DNA of 64,000 nt from Candidatus Thiodiazotropha sp. (ex Monitilora ramsayi). GTDB lineage: Bacteria > Pseudomonadota > Gammaproteobacteria > Chromatiales > Chromatiaceae. Where the stretch lies: assembly GCA_025655575.1 (NCBI GenBank), contig JAHXIP010000006.1, forward strand, positions 124,001 to 188,000. Reading direction: 5' to 3'. The notes under the pieces were generated by a model that saw only the letters and a list, made by a program, of their open reading frames with translations, did not search any database and was not told the origin of the DNA. Both the position numbers and the translations under genes were made by a program. Shown piece by piece: positions 48,783 to 58,618 of the stretch (its first letter is position 1; every line of letters begins with the position of its first letter).

Positions 48783-50789
48783 TCAAGTATTCAGCTTCGC
48801 CTGCTCAAGCCGCCACCAGGCTTCCAATGTGCAGGCCACCGACCAGGCTTGGCAGGGTGCGCCTCTGGGTTCATGCGGCGGATCTCCATCAAAGATCTCA
48901 CTGATGCTGCCTAAACCAGCATCGTGGAGATGATCCGCCAAGGGAGCTAAACGCTGCTGTGCTGCGGCTGCATCACCGTTCACACGATACTCTGCCCATG
49001 CATAGTGCCCAAGCAACCAGGCCCAGACCGTCCCCTGATGATAGGATCCATCACGATCGGCCACACCGCCTTGGTAACTGCCACGAAACGCCTTATCCCG
49101 ATGGCCCAGCGATCTCAACCCATAGGATGTCAGCAACTCCCGTCCACACAGGTCAACGACTTCGTAGGAGACTTCTACGTCCAAAGGAGAATAATGCAGA
49201 CTGACGGCAAAAATCTGATTGGGACGAATGGATGCATCATTGCCCTGGGGACCATCAAGTACATCGTAAAGTCCATCGGCGTTTTCTCTTTGAAAACGGA
49301 TAAAGCTCATGCGAACCTTATTCGATAACTGGCGGTAGAGCCTGGGTGATTGTTGTAGACGCTCGGTGAAATCCGCCATGGTGCAAAGCGCGTTATACCA
49401 GAGCGCATTGATCTCCACCGGCTTCCCAATACGGGGCGTGACCACCCAATCACCCACCTTGGCATCCATCCAGGTCAACTGTTTTCCGGCTTCTCCCGCC
49501 TGTAGCAGATTGTCATCGGGGTCCATGCAGATACCGTATCGCGTACCTTTTGTATGCCAGTCAATAATTTCGCATAAGACCGGAAAGACTCGAGTGAGAC
49601 TCGCCTCATCATCCGTGACTTCCATATAGGCTCGCCATGCCTCGATATACCAAAGCGCCGCATCCACCGTGTTGTATTCCGCCGTTTCTCCCTTATTGGT
49701 AAAGCGATTCGGTAGTTGTCCACGATCCACCAGGTCGGCATAACTCAGCAGAATGGATCGGGCAATTTCAGGATGGCCGGTGGCTAGTGTTAAGCCGCTG
49801 AGCGAGATCATGGTGTCCCGCCCCCAATCCCCGAACCAGGGATAGCCGGCAATGATAGAGCTGCCGGACTTACCTGAAGGTAAATCACGTTGCATCAAAA
49901 AGCTTTCTGCCGTGAGTTTTAAACGATGTATCCAATCCGGCGCGCCTGACAGCATGTCGCTATCACTTCCTTCAAGCAATCCCTGGTCAGACTTGAGAAA
50001 CGCTTCCATGGAAGCAACCAGATCGAACGACATCTCGTTTTCCATGCTGACTGCGAACCCGGCCCACTCATCCGGCACAAGCTCATAGGCCAATCGACCG
50101 ATGGAAAGATTGTTATCCAGAGATGCAAGCCCACGTGCACGTTCTTGTTTTAATTCAAATCCCTCATACCAGTGCTGCCATGGCTCGATCTCCGCCTCTG
50201 TTGTCTGTAAGTAGAGGGTCTCACCCTGTGGCCATTTGATTTTGAATCCATTGGGTGTTGCCGTCTCCGATGCAGTGCTCTCACTGATCTGCATAGTGCC
50301 GTGATGATCACGCCGATTGGCTAGCAGGTTGACACTCAATGTTGCCGTCTCATCAGCACTACTTAATCGATAGGCCACATAGGTTGTTGCTTCATTGGGC
50401 ACCATCCAGATACGTATCTCCAAGGTGGTGCGGCCAATGGCATAGCGCCATACCGGCATGCGTCCGATCAGCTGAAATTGTTCCAGATAATGATAGCCTG
50501 GCGGATCAATCACGTTCCCGTACCAACGGTTGGTGAACAGTGGCCATTCACGCCCGTACAATTTCAGCGTGGCATCAGCCTTTGCCATCATCAAATGTCG
50601 ATCTAGTGCACCGGATAACGGTGTAATGAGCAGACCGTGATAGCGGCGAGTCAGGCTGCCAGCGATGGTGCCACCAGCGTAGGCGCCCTTGTTGTTGGAG
50701 AGCCACCACTCCCGCCTTTCCGCCTGCTGCAGATCGCCACAGATTTCTCGCCCGAACAGAATACGCTGAGGCACTTCAACCCCCCTCAC
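48783..50789 (-). CDS. amylo-alpha-1,6-glucosidase (glycogen debranching enzyme)
   Basis: EWWLSNNKGAYAGGTIAGSLTRRYHGLLI, AGYPWFGDWGRDTMISLSGL, YNTVDAALWYIEA. Confidence 0.92.
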   Translation of the reverse strand: MRGVEVPQRILFGREICGDLQQAERREWWLSNNKGAYAGGTIAGSLTRRYHGLLITPLSGALDRHLMMAKADATLKLYGREWPLFTNRWYGNVIDPPGYHYLEQFQLIGRMPVWRYAIGRTTLEIRIWMVPNEATTYVAYRLSSADETATLSVNLLANRRDHHGTMQISESTASETATPNGFKIKWPQGETLYLQTTEAEIEPWQHWYEGFELKQERARGLASLDNNLSIGRLAYELVPDEWAGFAVSMENEMSFDLVASMEAFLKSDQGLLEGSDSDMLSGAPDWIHRLKLTAESFLMQRDLPSGKSGSSIIAGYPWFGDWGRDTMISLSGLTLATGHPEIARSILLSYADLVDRGQLPNRFTNKGETAEYNTVDAALWYIEAWRAYMEVTDDEASLTRVFPVLCEIIDWHTKGTRYGICMDPDDNLLQAGEAGKQLTWMDAKVGDWVVTPRIGKPVEINALWYNALCTMADFTERLQQSPRLYRQLSNKVRMSFIRFQRENADGLYDVLDGPQGNDASIRPNQIFAVSLHYSPLDVEVSYEVVDLCGRELLTSYGLRSLGHRDKAFRGSYQGGVADRDGSYHQGTVWAWLLGHYAWAEYRVNGDAAAAQQRLAPLADHLHDAGLGSISEIFDGDPPHEPRGAPCQAWSVACTLEAWWRLEQAKLNT

Positions 50790-51627
50790 GAAAACCGGGA
50801 TAGAGTGTCATACCCCCATCGACAAAGAGCGTCGTACCGGTTACATAATCCGACTCGTCAGAAACCAGCCAAACCACAGCCTTGGCAATATCCGCCGGAT
50901 CACCGACCCGTTCATAGGGAATCAGTTTAAGCAAAGAGGCTTCCGCCTCCGGTGTCTCCCAGGCACTGCGATTGATAGGCGTACGGATAGCGCCTGGTGC
51001 GATACCGTTGACACGGATTTTCTGGTGAGCCAACTCCTGCGCCACACTCTGCATAAACATCATGACCCCACCTTTGGAGGCGGCATAGTTGACATGACCG
51101 GCCCAGGGGATCACCTCATGTACTGATGACATACAGATCACCTTTCCAGCCGCACAGGAGAGTTCCGGCACCACACCCCGTCGGGTAAATTCACGGGCCG
51201 CTTCACGGGTGCAGAGAAATTGTCCGGCAAGATTGACGTCCATCACCTTATTCCACTGGGACAGAGTCATATCGAGAAATGGTGCATCTCTTTGTATACC
51301 TGCATTGTTAACCAGAATATCAATACTGCCCCAGGTTTCGATCATTTGAGCGAACATGGTTTGAACATCTGCCTCGTTGCTAACGTCAGCGTGTATGGCC
51401 ATAGCCTGGCCACCGCATTTCTCAATTTCGTTGACTAGTTTCAGTGCCGCGGGCTCATCCACCACGTAATTAATCACTACCTTAGCGCCTGACATGGCCA
51501 AGCCTCGCGCCACAGCCGCACCTATACCGGAATTTGCACCGGTAACCAATGCCCTCTGTCCAGCCAGCCGCCCCGGGTTTCGATCACTCATACGCCACAA
51601 CTCCAGTATTATTTTTACGTAAAACAA
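50776..51627 (-). CDS. SDR family oxidoreductase, glucose 1-dehydrogenase-like
   Basis: TGANSGIGAAVARGL, NNAGIQRDAPF, YAASKGG; C-terminus DGGMTLYPGFREGG resembles glucose 1-dehydrogenases. Confidence 0.8.
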   Translation of the reverse strand: MFYVKIILELWRMSDRNPGRLAGQRALVTGANSGIGAAVARGLAMSGAKVVINYVVDEPAALKLVNEIEKCGGQAMAIHADVSNEADVQTMFAQMIETWGSIDILVNNAGIQRDAPFLDMTLSQWNKVMDVNLAGQFLCTREAAREFTRRGVVPELSCAAGKVICMSSVHEVIPWAGHVNYAASKGGVMMFMQSVAQELAHQKIRVNGIAPGAIRTPINRSAWETPEAEASLLKLIPYERVGDPADIAKAVVWLVSDESDYVTGTTLFVDGGMTLYPGFREGG

Positions 51628-51692
51628 TCCTAGTCAGATTTTATGACCATCGCATGGCATGAATCCCAGAGAGATGTAACGGTTTGTAAAGT

Positions 51693-51786
51693 CGTAGGCT
51701 GGGAGGCCCAACGTCACCATTGCGACTTCTAACATGCACGGCACGGAAAAAGAGTTGTTGGGTCTCGTGCGTCGGCCCAGCCTACG
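51693..51786. repeat. nested inverted repeat upstream of mfd (MITE/REP-like)
   Basis: CGTAGGCTGGG (51693-51703) / CCCAGCCTACG (51776-51786) perfect; inner AGGCCCAAC / GTTGGGTCT 8/9. Confidence 0.8.
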
Positions 51787-51890
51787 AACTCGGCAATGTG
51801 TCAATCCGTCCCAGTGGCCCGTGCTCATGACCTGACCTCTAGCGGCAGTTATGAGACAATCGCCCGCTTCAAATTCAACCCCCAGTACCG

Positions 51891-54800
51891 ATGACTCATT
51901 CACAAACACCCTGTTCCCCCTTCGAGCCACCCTTACCCAGTACCGACGGGGAACGTCTGCAGTGGGGCCAGCTCTATGGTTGCGGCAGTGCCCTGGCGAT
52001 TGCCAATGCCGCACGAAACTATCCGGGCCTGATACTGGTGCTGACAGTGGATGTGCAATCGGCCACCCGGCTTGAACAGGCGCTACAATTCTTTCTCGGT
52101 GACGCTGATGTCCCCGTGGTGAATTTCCCCGATTGGGAAACGCTCCCCTACGATCTCTTTTCCCCCTTACCGGAACTGATCTCCCAACGATTGCACACCC
52201 TCTACCAGCTGCCACGGATGAAAAAGGGCGTACTGGTGACACCTGTCTCCACCCTGATGCAGCGCCTGCCGCCACAGGCCTTTCTCGATGCCCACTGCCT
52301 GATTGTGGAGAAAGATCAGCAGCTCGATATCGATGTCACCCGCAAACGCCTCGAATACAGCGGTTATCAGTGTGTCTCCCAAGTACTCTCCCACGGTGAA
52401 TTTGCGGTAAGAGGATCGTTGATCGACATCTTCCCCATGGGCAGCCCAAATCCCTACCGCATCGATCTGTTCGACGATGAGGTGGATACCATTCGTACCT
52501 TCGATCCGGAGACCCAGCGGTCGGCGGAAAAACTTGACCGGATAGAGATGCTCCCCGCACGGGAGTTCCCGCTGGATGAGGCGGCAATCACCCTGTTCCG
52601 ACGCAACTACCGGATACAATTTGAGGGTGACCTGCAAAGGAGCCTGATCTATCAGGACGTCTCCGACGGCAAGCTGTCAAGTGGGCTCGAATACTATCTG
52701 CCACTCTTTTTCGAACAGACAGCGACACTTTTCGACTACCTGCCGGGTAATCACCTGCTGATCCAACTGGATGGCGCCAGAGATCAGGCGAGCGTCTTTA
52801 CAACGGAGGTGGAGACACGCTTCGAAGCCAGACGCCACGATATCGAACGTCCGCTATTGCCGCCGACAGCACTCTATCTGGCACCGGACGAATTGGCTTC
52901 AATGATGAAAATGGGCAGCTCTATCCATCTCTCCGGCCATGAGCTACCACCTGGTCGCAGCAAAGGTTATGCCCGCGCCATCAACTTTCATACGCAGACA
53001 CTGCCACCCGTCGCCTTCCAGGCTCGCAGCCAATCACCGGCTGGCGCGCTGAATCAATTCCTTGCCAGTCCATCATTGCGTGTGCTGTTCATTGCCGAAA
53101 GTGCCGGTCGGCGCGAGATGCTGCAAGGCACCCTGCGGGATCTCGGCATCCAGCCAAAAGTCATGCAGGGATGGCAGGAATTCATGCAGGGCACTGAATC
53201 CATCGGCCTCTGTGTAGCCCCTATGGAGCAGGCGCTCTGGCTAGAAGATGCCGGCATCGCCCTCATCACAGAGACACAGCTCTATGGTGAGCGAGTGCGG
53301 CAGGAGCGGCGCCGACGCAAAGTCAGTCAGGACCCGGATCAGATTGTCCGTAACCTGACCGAACTCCACATCGGCGCACCTGTGGTACACGAGGATCATG
53401 GCGTCGGGCGCTATCTGGGCCTGCAAACTCTGGAAGTCGGCGGCATGCATACCGAGTTCCTGACCCTGGAGTACGCTCGGGGCGACAAACTCTATGTACC
53501 CGTTGCCTCGCTCCATCTGATCAGCCGTTATGCAGGCGCATCACCGGAACACGCCCCACTCCACCGACTCGGCGGTGACCAGTGGGAGAAAACAAAACGC
53601 AAAGCCGCCAAGCAGATTCGTGACGTTGCTGCCGAATTGCTCGAGATCTATGCCCGCCGAGCGGCACGCCAGGGTATCTCCTTCCCGGCACCGGATGCGG
53701 AATACCAGGACTTTGCCGCCTCTTTTGAATTTGAGGAGACACCCGACCAGCAACAGACCATCGACTCGGTGCTCGGTGACATGGAATCCTCCCAACCCAT
53801 GGATAGAGTGGTCTGCGGCGACGTGGGTTTCGGTAAGACAGAGGTAGCGATGCGTGCTGCCTTCATGGCCACACAGGGCAACAAACAGGTAGCTGTTCTG
53901 GTGCCTACTACCCTGCTGGCCCAACAACACTTCCAAAACTTTGCCGATCGATTCGCCGACTGGCCAGTGAAAGTTGAAAGCCTGTCTCGTTTCCGCACCG
54001 GCAAACAGCAACAGAAAGTCCTGGACGGACTGGCCGATGGTCACATCGATATCGTGGTCGGCACCCACAAACTGCTTTCGGAAGGCATCAAGTTCAAGAA
54101 TCTGGGTCTGGTGATCATCGATGAGGAGCACCGCTTCGGTGTGCGTCACAAAGAGAAGCTCAAGGCACTGCGTAGTGAGGTCGACCTGCTGACACTGACC
54201 GCAACACCCATCCCACGTACGCTGAACATGGCCATGTCGGGTATGCGCGATCTCTCGATCATTGCCACACCACCGGCGCTGCGTCATCCCGTCAAGACTT
54301 TTGTCAGTCAGTGGAACGACAGTCTGATCACCGAGGCCTGCCAACGTGAATTGAAGCGTGGTGGACAGATCTACTTTCTGCATAACGAGGTCAGCACGAT
54401 TGAGAATATGGCAGAACGGATTGAAGCGTTGCTGCCAGGTATCCGCCTTCAGGTGGCTCACGGGCAGATGCGGGAGCGGCAACTGGAAGGCATCATGCGC
54501 GACTTCTACCATCAGCGCTTCAGCCTGCTGGTCTGTACGACTATCGTGGAGAGCGGTATCGATGTTCCCACTGCCAATACCATCATCATCAACCGGGCCG
54601 ATAAATTAGGTCTGGCTCAGTTGCACCAGATCCGCGGCCGTGTCGGACGCTCACACCACAGGGCCTATGCCTACCTCGTGACACCTCCGGCAGCCAGCAT
54701 GACAAGTGACGCTAAAAAGAGACTGGAAGCCATTGAATCACTTGAAGACCTTGGCGCAGGATTCACACTGGCAACCCATGACCTGGAGATTCGCGGTGCG

Positions 54801-55370
54801 GGTGAGTTGCTCGGCGACGAGCAGAGCGGACAGATCCACGAGATCGGTTTCTCTCTCTACACAGAGCTGTTGGAACGGGCTGTTGCTGCGCTCAAATCCG
54901 GCCGACAGCCGGCGCTTGATCGTCCGCTGGATCACGGTACCGAGATCGAGCTGAATATCCCTGCCCTCCTACCCGAAGATTATCTGCCGGATGTGCATAG
55001 CCGTCTGGTGCTCTACAAGCGTATTGCGAGCGCGGCAAACGAGGCTGAACTCCGAGAGTTGCAGGTGGAGATGATCGATCGTTTCGGCCTGCTGCCCCAG
55101 GCAGCCAAGAATCTGTTCGAGATCACCGAATTGAAACTACGTGCTCACCCGCTGGGCATCCGCAAGATCGAGGCCGGTCCCAAGGGCGCACGCCTGCTGT
55201 TTGAAGAGACACCAAAAGTCGATCCTGCCAAACTGATCGCACTGATTCAGAGCAAACCCCATACCTACCGTCTGGATGGTAGTGATAAGCTACGCTTTAT
55301 TGCTGATCTCGATCTACCCGATAAGCGTATCGGCAAGATGCACGATCTGCTCGACACCCTGATAGAGTAA
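51891..55370 (+). CDS. mfd: transcription-repair coupling factor
   Basis: 1159 aa; HIGAPVVHEDHGVGRYLGLQ, CGDVGFGKTEVAMRAAF, DEEHRFGVRHKEKLK, HQIRGRVGRS. Confidence 0.97.
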   Translation: MTHSQTPCSPFEPPLPSTDGERLQWGQLYGCGSALAIANAARNYPGLILVLTVDVQSATRLEQALQFFLGDADVPVVNFPDWETLPYDLFSPLPELISQRLHTLYQLPRMKKGVLVTPVSTLMQRLPPQAFLDAHCLIVEKDQQLDIDVTRKRLEYSGYQCVSQVLSHGEFAVRGSLIDIFPMGSPNPYRIDLFDDEVDTIRTFDPETQRSAEKLDRIEMLPAREFPLDEAAITLFRRNYRIQFEGDLQRSLIYQDVSDGKLSSGLEYYLPLFFEQTATLFDYLPGNHLLIQLDGARDQASVFTTEVETRFEARRHDIERPLLPPTALYLAPDELASMMKMGSSIHLSGHELPPGRSKGYARAINFHTQTLPPVAFQARSQSPAGALNQFLASPSLRVLFIAESAGRREMLQGTLRDLGIQPKVMQGWQEFMQGTESIGLCVAPMEQALWLEDAGIALITETQLYGERVRQERRRRKVSQDPDQIVRNLTELHIGAPVVHEDHGVGRYLGLQTLEVGGMHTEFLTLEYARGDKLYVPVASLHLISRYAGASPEHAPLHRLGGDQWEKTKRKAAKQIRDVAAELLEIYARRAARQGISFPAPDAEYQDFAASFEFEETPDQQQTIDSVLGDMESSQPMDRVVCGDVGFGKTEVAMRAAFMATQGNKQVAVLVPTTLLAQQHFQNFADRFADWPVKVESLSRFRTGKQQQKVLDGLADGHIDIVVGTHKLLSEGIKFKNLGLVIIDEEHRFGVRHKEKLKALRSEVDLLTLTATPIPRTLNMAMSGMRDLSIIATPPALRHPVKTFVSQWNDSLITEACQRELKRGGQIYFLHNEVSTIENMAERIEALLPGIRLQVAHGQMRERQLEGIMRDFYHQRFSLLVCTTIVESGIDVPTANTIIINRADKLGLAQLHQIRGRVGRSHHRAYAYLVTPPAASMTSDAKKRLEAIESLEDLGAGFTLATHDLEIRGAGELLGDEQSGQIHEIGFSLYTELLERAVAALKSGRQPALDRPLDHGTEIELNIPALLPEDYLPDVHSRLVLYKRIASAANEAELRELQVEMIDRFGLLPQAAKNLFEITELKLRAHPLGIRKIEAGPKGARLLFEETPKVDPAKLIALIQSKPHTYRLDGSDKLRFIADLDLPDKRIGKMHDLLDTLIE

Positions 55371-55378
55371 TCTTAGGA

Positions 55379-56173
55379 ATGAAAAAATTAATCCCGGCGC
55401 TTAGCCTTGGCCTGCTGATGGCACTGCCTTCTTTTCCGCTTCTGGCAGAGCAAGATGAAACAGTAACACAACCCCCCTGGTACGAATTCGAGGTTCTGAT
55501 CTTTCAGCGTATAGCCAAGGGAGCAGGCTCGACCGAGGCCTGGCCCGACAATCCGGAAAGCCCCTCCTTACTGAATGCCATTCCGTTCGATAGACGTGGC
55601 AAGGCAACACTGAGAGGTGACGAGCCCATTGCCTACCGACCGCTTCCCGCCTCTGAGCGTCGCTTGAATGACATCTGGACCCGGTTTCGGAATTCCCGCA
55701 ACTATCGTCCGCTCTATCATGTGGCGTGGCGTCAGCAGATTGTGCATCCGGAACAGGCACAACAAATCTACATCAACCTGCCTCCAGATAATGGTCAAGA
55801 GACAGGGCCGATGAATCCGCCAAAGCTGGAAGGTACGCTCAAGTTTGGGGTCAAGCGCTATCTCCATCTGGAGACCGATCTGCTGCTACATTTACCGCAC
55901 AACCCGAACACTGCCACTACCTCTGACGACACACTGTTCATGGGACCCCAGTTCGAATCCTATCGTCTGCAAGCTCAGCGTCGAATGCGGAGTGGAAAAC
56001 TACACTACCTGGATCATCCGGTTCTCGGTGTGCTGGTGCAGGCAGAAAAGTATGTCCCACCCGAGCCGGAACCTGAGCCTGAGATCGAGACAGCACCGCC
56101 ATCGGAACCGACGCAACCGCCGTCTTCTGCTGATGAAGCAAAACCCTCAGAACAACCGGCACCTCAAAGCTGA
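55379..56173 (+). CDS. CsiV family protein
   Basis: WYEFEVLIFQR, FGVKRYLHLETDLLLHLP, directly downstream of mfd. Confidence 0.8.
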   Translation: MKKLIPALSLGLLMALPSFPLLAEQDETVTQPPWYEFEVLIFQRIAKGAGSTEAWPDNPESPSLLNAIPFDRRGKATLRGDEPIAYRPLPASERRLNDIWTRFRNSRNYRPLYHVAWRQQIVHPEQAQQIYINLPPDNGQETGPMNPPKLEGTLKFGVKRYLHLETDLLLHLPHNPNTATTSDDTLFMGPQFESYRLQAQRRMRSGKLHYLDHPVLGVLVQAEKYVPPEPEPEPEIETAPPSEPTQPPSSADEAKPSEQPAPQS

Positions 56174-56790
56174 TCGGCTATAAGCGTCTGCAACTGGGCG
56201 GCTATCTCCTTGGCCAGTATCTGTACCGCATCGCTGGAGGCCTTCACACCTGCCTCAATGCCTCCGCCGTTGGTCGAGGTTTCGATGACCGTCTGATCCA
56301 ATCGGAGCAGTCTGCCTTTCCTCTGTTCAACCAGACTCCAGCGTGCCTGTAACTTGATTTTGTCTAACTGGCGATCAAAACGGCTGATATAGAGGATCAC
56401 TTCATAGTCCGGTTGCACACTGCTGTGCCAGGGATGCCCGATGACCTGTGCCTGCGGCAGTGCCTGCTGCATGACATTCGATAGTACCTGCACCATGTTC
56501 TCCTGCAGGGTGCCGGCCCATCGGTCAAATTCGTAGAGATTCAACTGATGGGAAGAGATCCGCTCGATAAGTTGAGGCCGATCGAGATAGCTGGCCAGCC
56601 TGATCGGACCCACCCCAACCAGCGGCAACTCTTCGCCTGTGACAGGGCGCTCCGGCATCACTGCCCCGGAGAGTTGACTATCCAACCGATAAAATCGAGA
56701 CGGTTGTGATGGCGAGGTACAACCGAGAATGCTCAGCACCAGACTCAAAGCAATGAGCCTGGCGAGGTATCCTGATAGGGAATGGTTCAC
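56164..56790 (-). CDS. PqiC-like ABC-type transport auxiliary lipoprotein
   Basis: Lipobox LSILGCTSPSQPSRFYRLDSQ, VGVGPIRLASYLDRPQLIERI. Confidence 0.85.
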   Translation of the reverse strand: MNHSLSGYLARLIALSLVLSILGCTSPSQPSRFYRLDSQLSGAVMPERPVTGEELPLVGVGPIRLASYLDRPQLIERISSHQLNLYEFDRWAGTLQENMVQVLSNVMQQALPQAQVIGHPWHSSVQPDYEVILYISRFDRQLDKIKLQARWSLVEQRKGRLLRLDQTVIETSTNGGGIEAGVKASSDAVQILAKEIAAQLQTLIADQL

Positions 56791-57809
56791 TGTTTACCTC
56801 TCAATAGTGCTTCCGGATGACGTTCCAGATACTCCGACATAACCCGTATGGATCGGGCTGCTGCCCCCAACTCCCTCAGTGCGGCACTCATCTCGTTCAC
56901 CAGTGGGGAATCCTGTCGTATGACGCTGTCAGCCGAGGCTGCAACCTGCCGCACCTGATCGAAAGTTGCCTCACCGCTTGCCAAGGTGGCATCCCAGCTG
57001 GAAAACGCAGCATCAAGTTTCTTCTCGGATGACTGGATCAGAAGGCGGGTCTCCTTGGCCGCCCCGGTCAACTCACGAATCAATACCCGCGTCTCGTCCA
57101 CTGTTTCGTGAGTGCTGGTAAGCAACTTGGGTGTTTCCGATTCCAGTTGACGGGTAATGGATTCGAGCCGCTCTGTCATCAGGACAAAGGTATTGATCAT
57201 TTTGGGGATCTCGCCTTTCGCTAATACCTTGTCGACGCTATCCAGAATCTCAGAGACACGCCGCGTGATCCGCTTTAATGGCAACTCCTCAATGGCACTG
57301 GCAATTTTCTCCATATTTGACTGTATCGTGGGTATTTCCGGGTACTTTTCATCCTTCCTGCCAATAAGACGAATCTCGGTTTTCGGCTCGAAGCTGAGCT
57401 CAACCTCGAGCTTGCCCGTCACCAGACTCTGTAAATTGAGACGTGCCCGAAATCCCCGCTGAATCATCTCATCGAGGTTAAATAACCCTTCACTCTCCCG
57501 CTCCACTCCGTCAAACACCACCTTTCCGCTACTGATGCTGATAATGACAGGAATTCTGAACTCCCTGTTCTGACTGTCGTAAGCAATATGCATCGACTCG
57601 ACCTGCCCGATTTTGACTCCCCGAAAATTGACCGGGGATCCGATCTGCAGTCCCTTGATATCACTCTCGAAATAGAGGATGAAATAGTTCCTCTCCTGAG
57701 CAGAAAATCCGTTGCTTGAGAGATAGAAGATAGCACCCAACCCCAGCAGCATTGCACCCAATACGAACGCACCGATCAGTCCGGGATTAACCTTTCCCTG
57801 GTCACTCAT
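56787..57809 (-). CDS. MlaD/MCE family protein
   Basis: FESDIKGLQIGSPVNFRGVKIGQVESM MCE domain. Confidence 0.9.
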   Translation of the reverse strand: MSDQGKVNPGLIGAFVLGAMLLGLGAIFYLSSNGFSAQERNYFILYFESDIKGLQIGSPVNFRGVKIGQVESMHIAYDSQNREFRIPVIISISSGKVVFDGVERESEGLFNLDEMIQRGFRARLNLQSLVTGKLEVELSFEPKTEIRLIGRKDEKYPEIPTIQSNMEKIASAIEELPLKRITRRVSEILDSVDKVLAKGEIPKMINTFVLMTERLESITRQLESETPKLLTSTHETVDETRVLIRELTGAAKETRLLIQSSEKKLDAAFSSWDATLASGEATFDQVRQVAASADSVIRQDSPLVNEMSAALRELGAAARSIRVMSEYLERHPEALLRGKQ

Positions 57810-58615
57810 GAGATGCCTCTCTGCATAGTTGTTGTCTCCTCTTCACCACGGGTCAGAAAGCTTCTGACTTTTGGGTCCTTTGATTGTTCGAGCAGCTTGT
57901 TGGGATCACCTGTGGCGATCATGGTCTTGCTCTCAGGGTCGAGGAAGACGGAATTGTTACCAATAGCGAAGATACTGGCCAATTCATGTGTCACCACCAC
58001 AATGGTGGTTCCCAGACTCTGATTCAATTCAAGTATCAGATCATCGAGTCGTCTGGCGCTGACCGGATCGAGTCCGGCCGAGGGCTCGTCAAAAAACAGC
58101 AGCTCAGGATCGAGGGCCATGGCACGCGCCAGTCCCGCCCGCTTCTGCATACCGCCGCTGATCTCCGAAGGGTAATAACCCTCGAAGCCCTTGAGCCCCA
58201 CAAGAGAGAGCTTGTAAGAGACCAACTCCTGTATCTGTCCAGCCGAGAGCGTCGTGTACTCTTGTAACGGCAGCGCAATATTTTCCGCCAATGTCATGGA
58301 GGTCCAGAGTGCACCACTCTGATAGAGCACCCCCATACGGCGCATCAGTCCATCCCGCTCCACAGGCGGGAGATGCCACAGCGAGCGACCTTCGTAGATC
58401 ACCTCCCCCTTAGCCGGCGCCTTGAGGCCGATCAGATGTCTTAGCAACGTACTCTTACCACATCCGCTGCCACCCATAATGATGAAGATATCGCTGCGCT
58501 GAATAGTGAAATTGAGATCATGCTGTATCACGAAGTCCCCATAGGCCATCGTCAGATCAGTGACCTCAATATGAACCTCCTCGTTTGCCACCTCGGCCAA
58601 TTGTGATTCAGCCAC
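57806..58615 (-). CDS. MlaF-like ABC transporter ATP-binding protein
   Basis: GGSGCGKSTLLRHLIGL, EISGGMQKRAGLARAM, FFDEPSAGLDP. Confidence 0.92.
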   Translation of the reverse strand: MAESQLAEVANEEVHIEVTDLTMAYGDFVIQHDLNFTIQRSDIFIIMGGSGCGKSTLLRHLIGLKAPAKGEVIYEGRSLWHLPPVERDGLMRRMGVLYQSGALWTSMTLAENIALPLQEYTTLSAGQIQELVSYKLSLVGLKGFEGYYPSEISGGMQKRAGLARAMALDPELLFFDEPSAGLDPVSARRLDDLILELNQSLGTTIVVVTHELASIFAIGNNSVFLDPESKTMIATGDPNKLLEQSKDPKVRSFLTRGEEETTTMQRGIS

Positions 58616-58618
58616 CTG

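Noticed and set aside
51634-52275. 213-aa minus ORF across the SDR-mfd gap
   Set aside because: Translation runs through the inverted repeat and the start of mfd; no protein-like motifs.
53541-54512. 323-aa minus ORF antisense to mfd
   Set aside because: Fully inside the mfd coding region; no domain seen.
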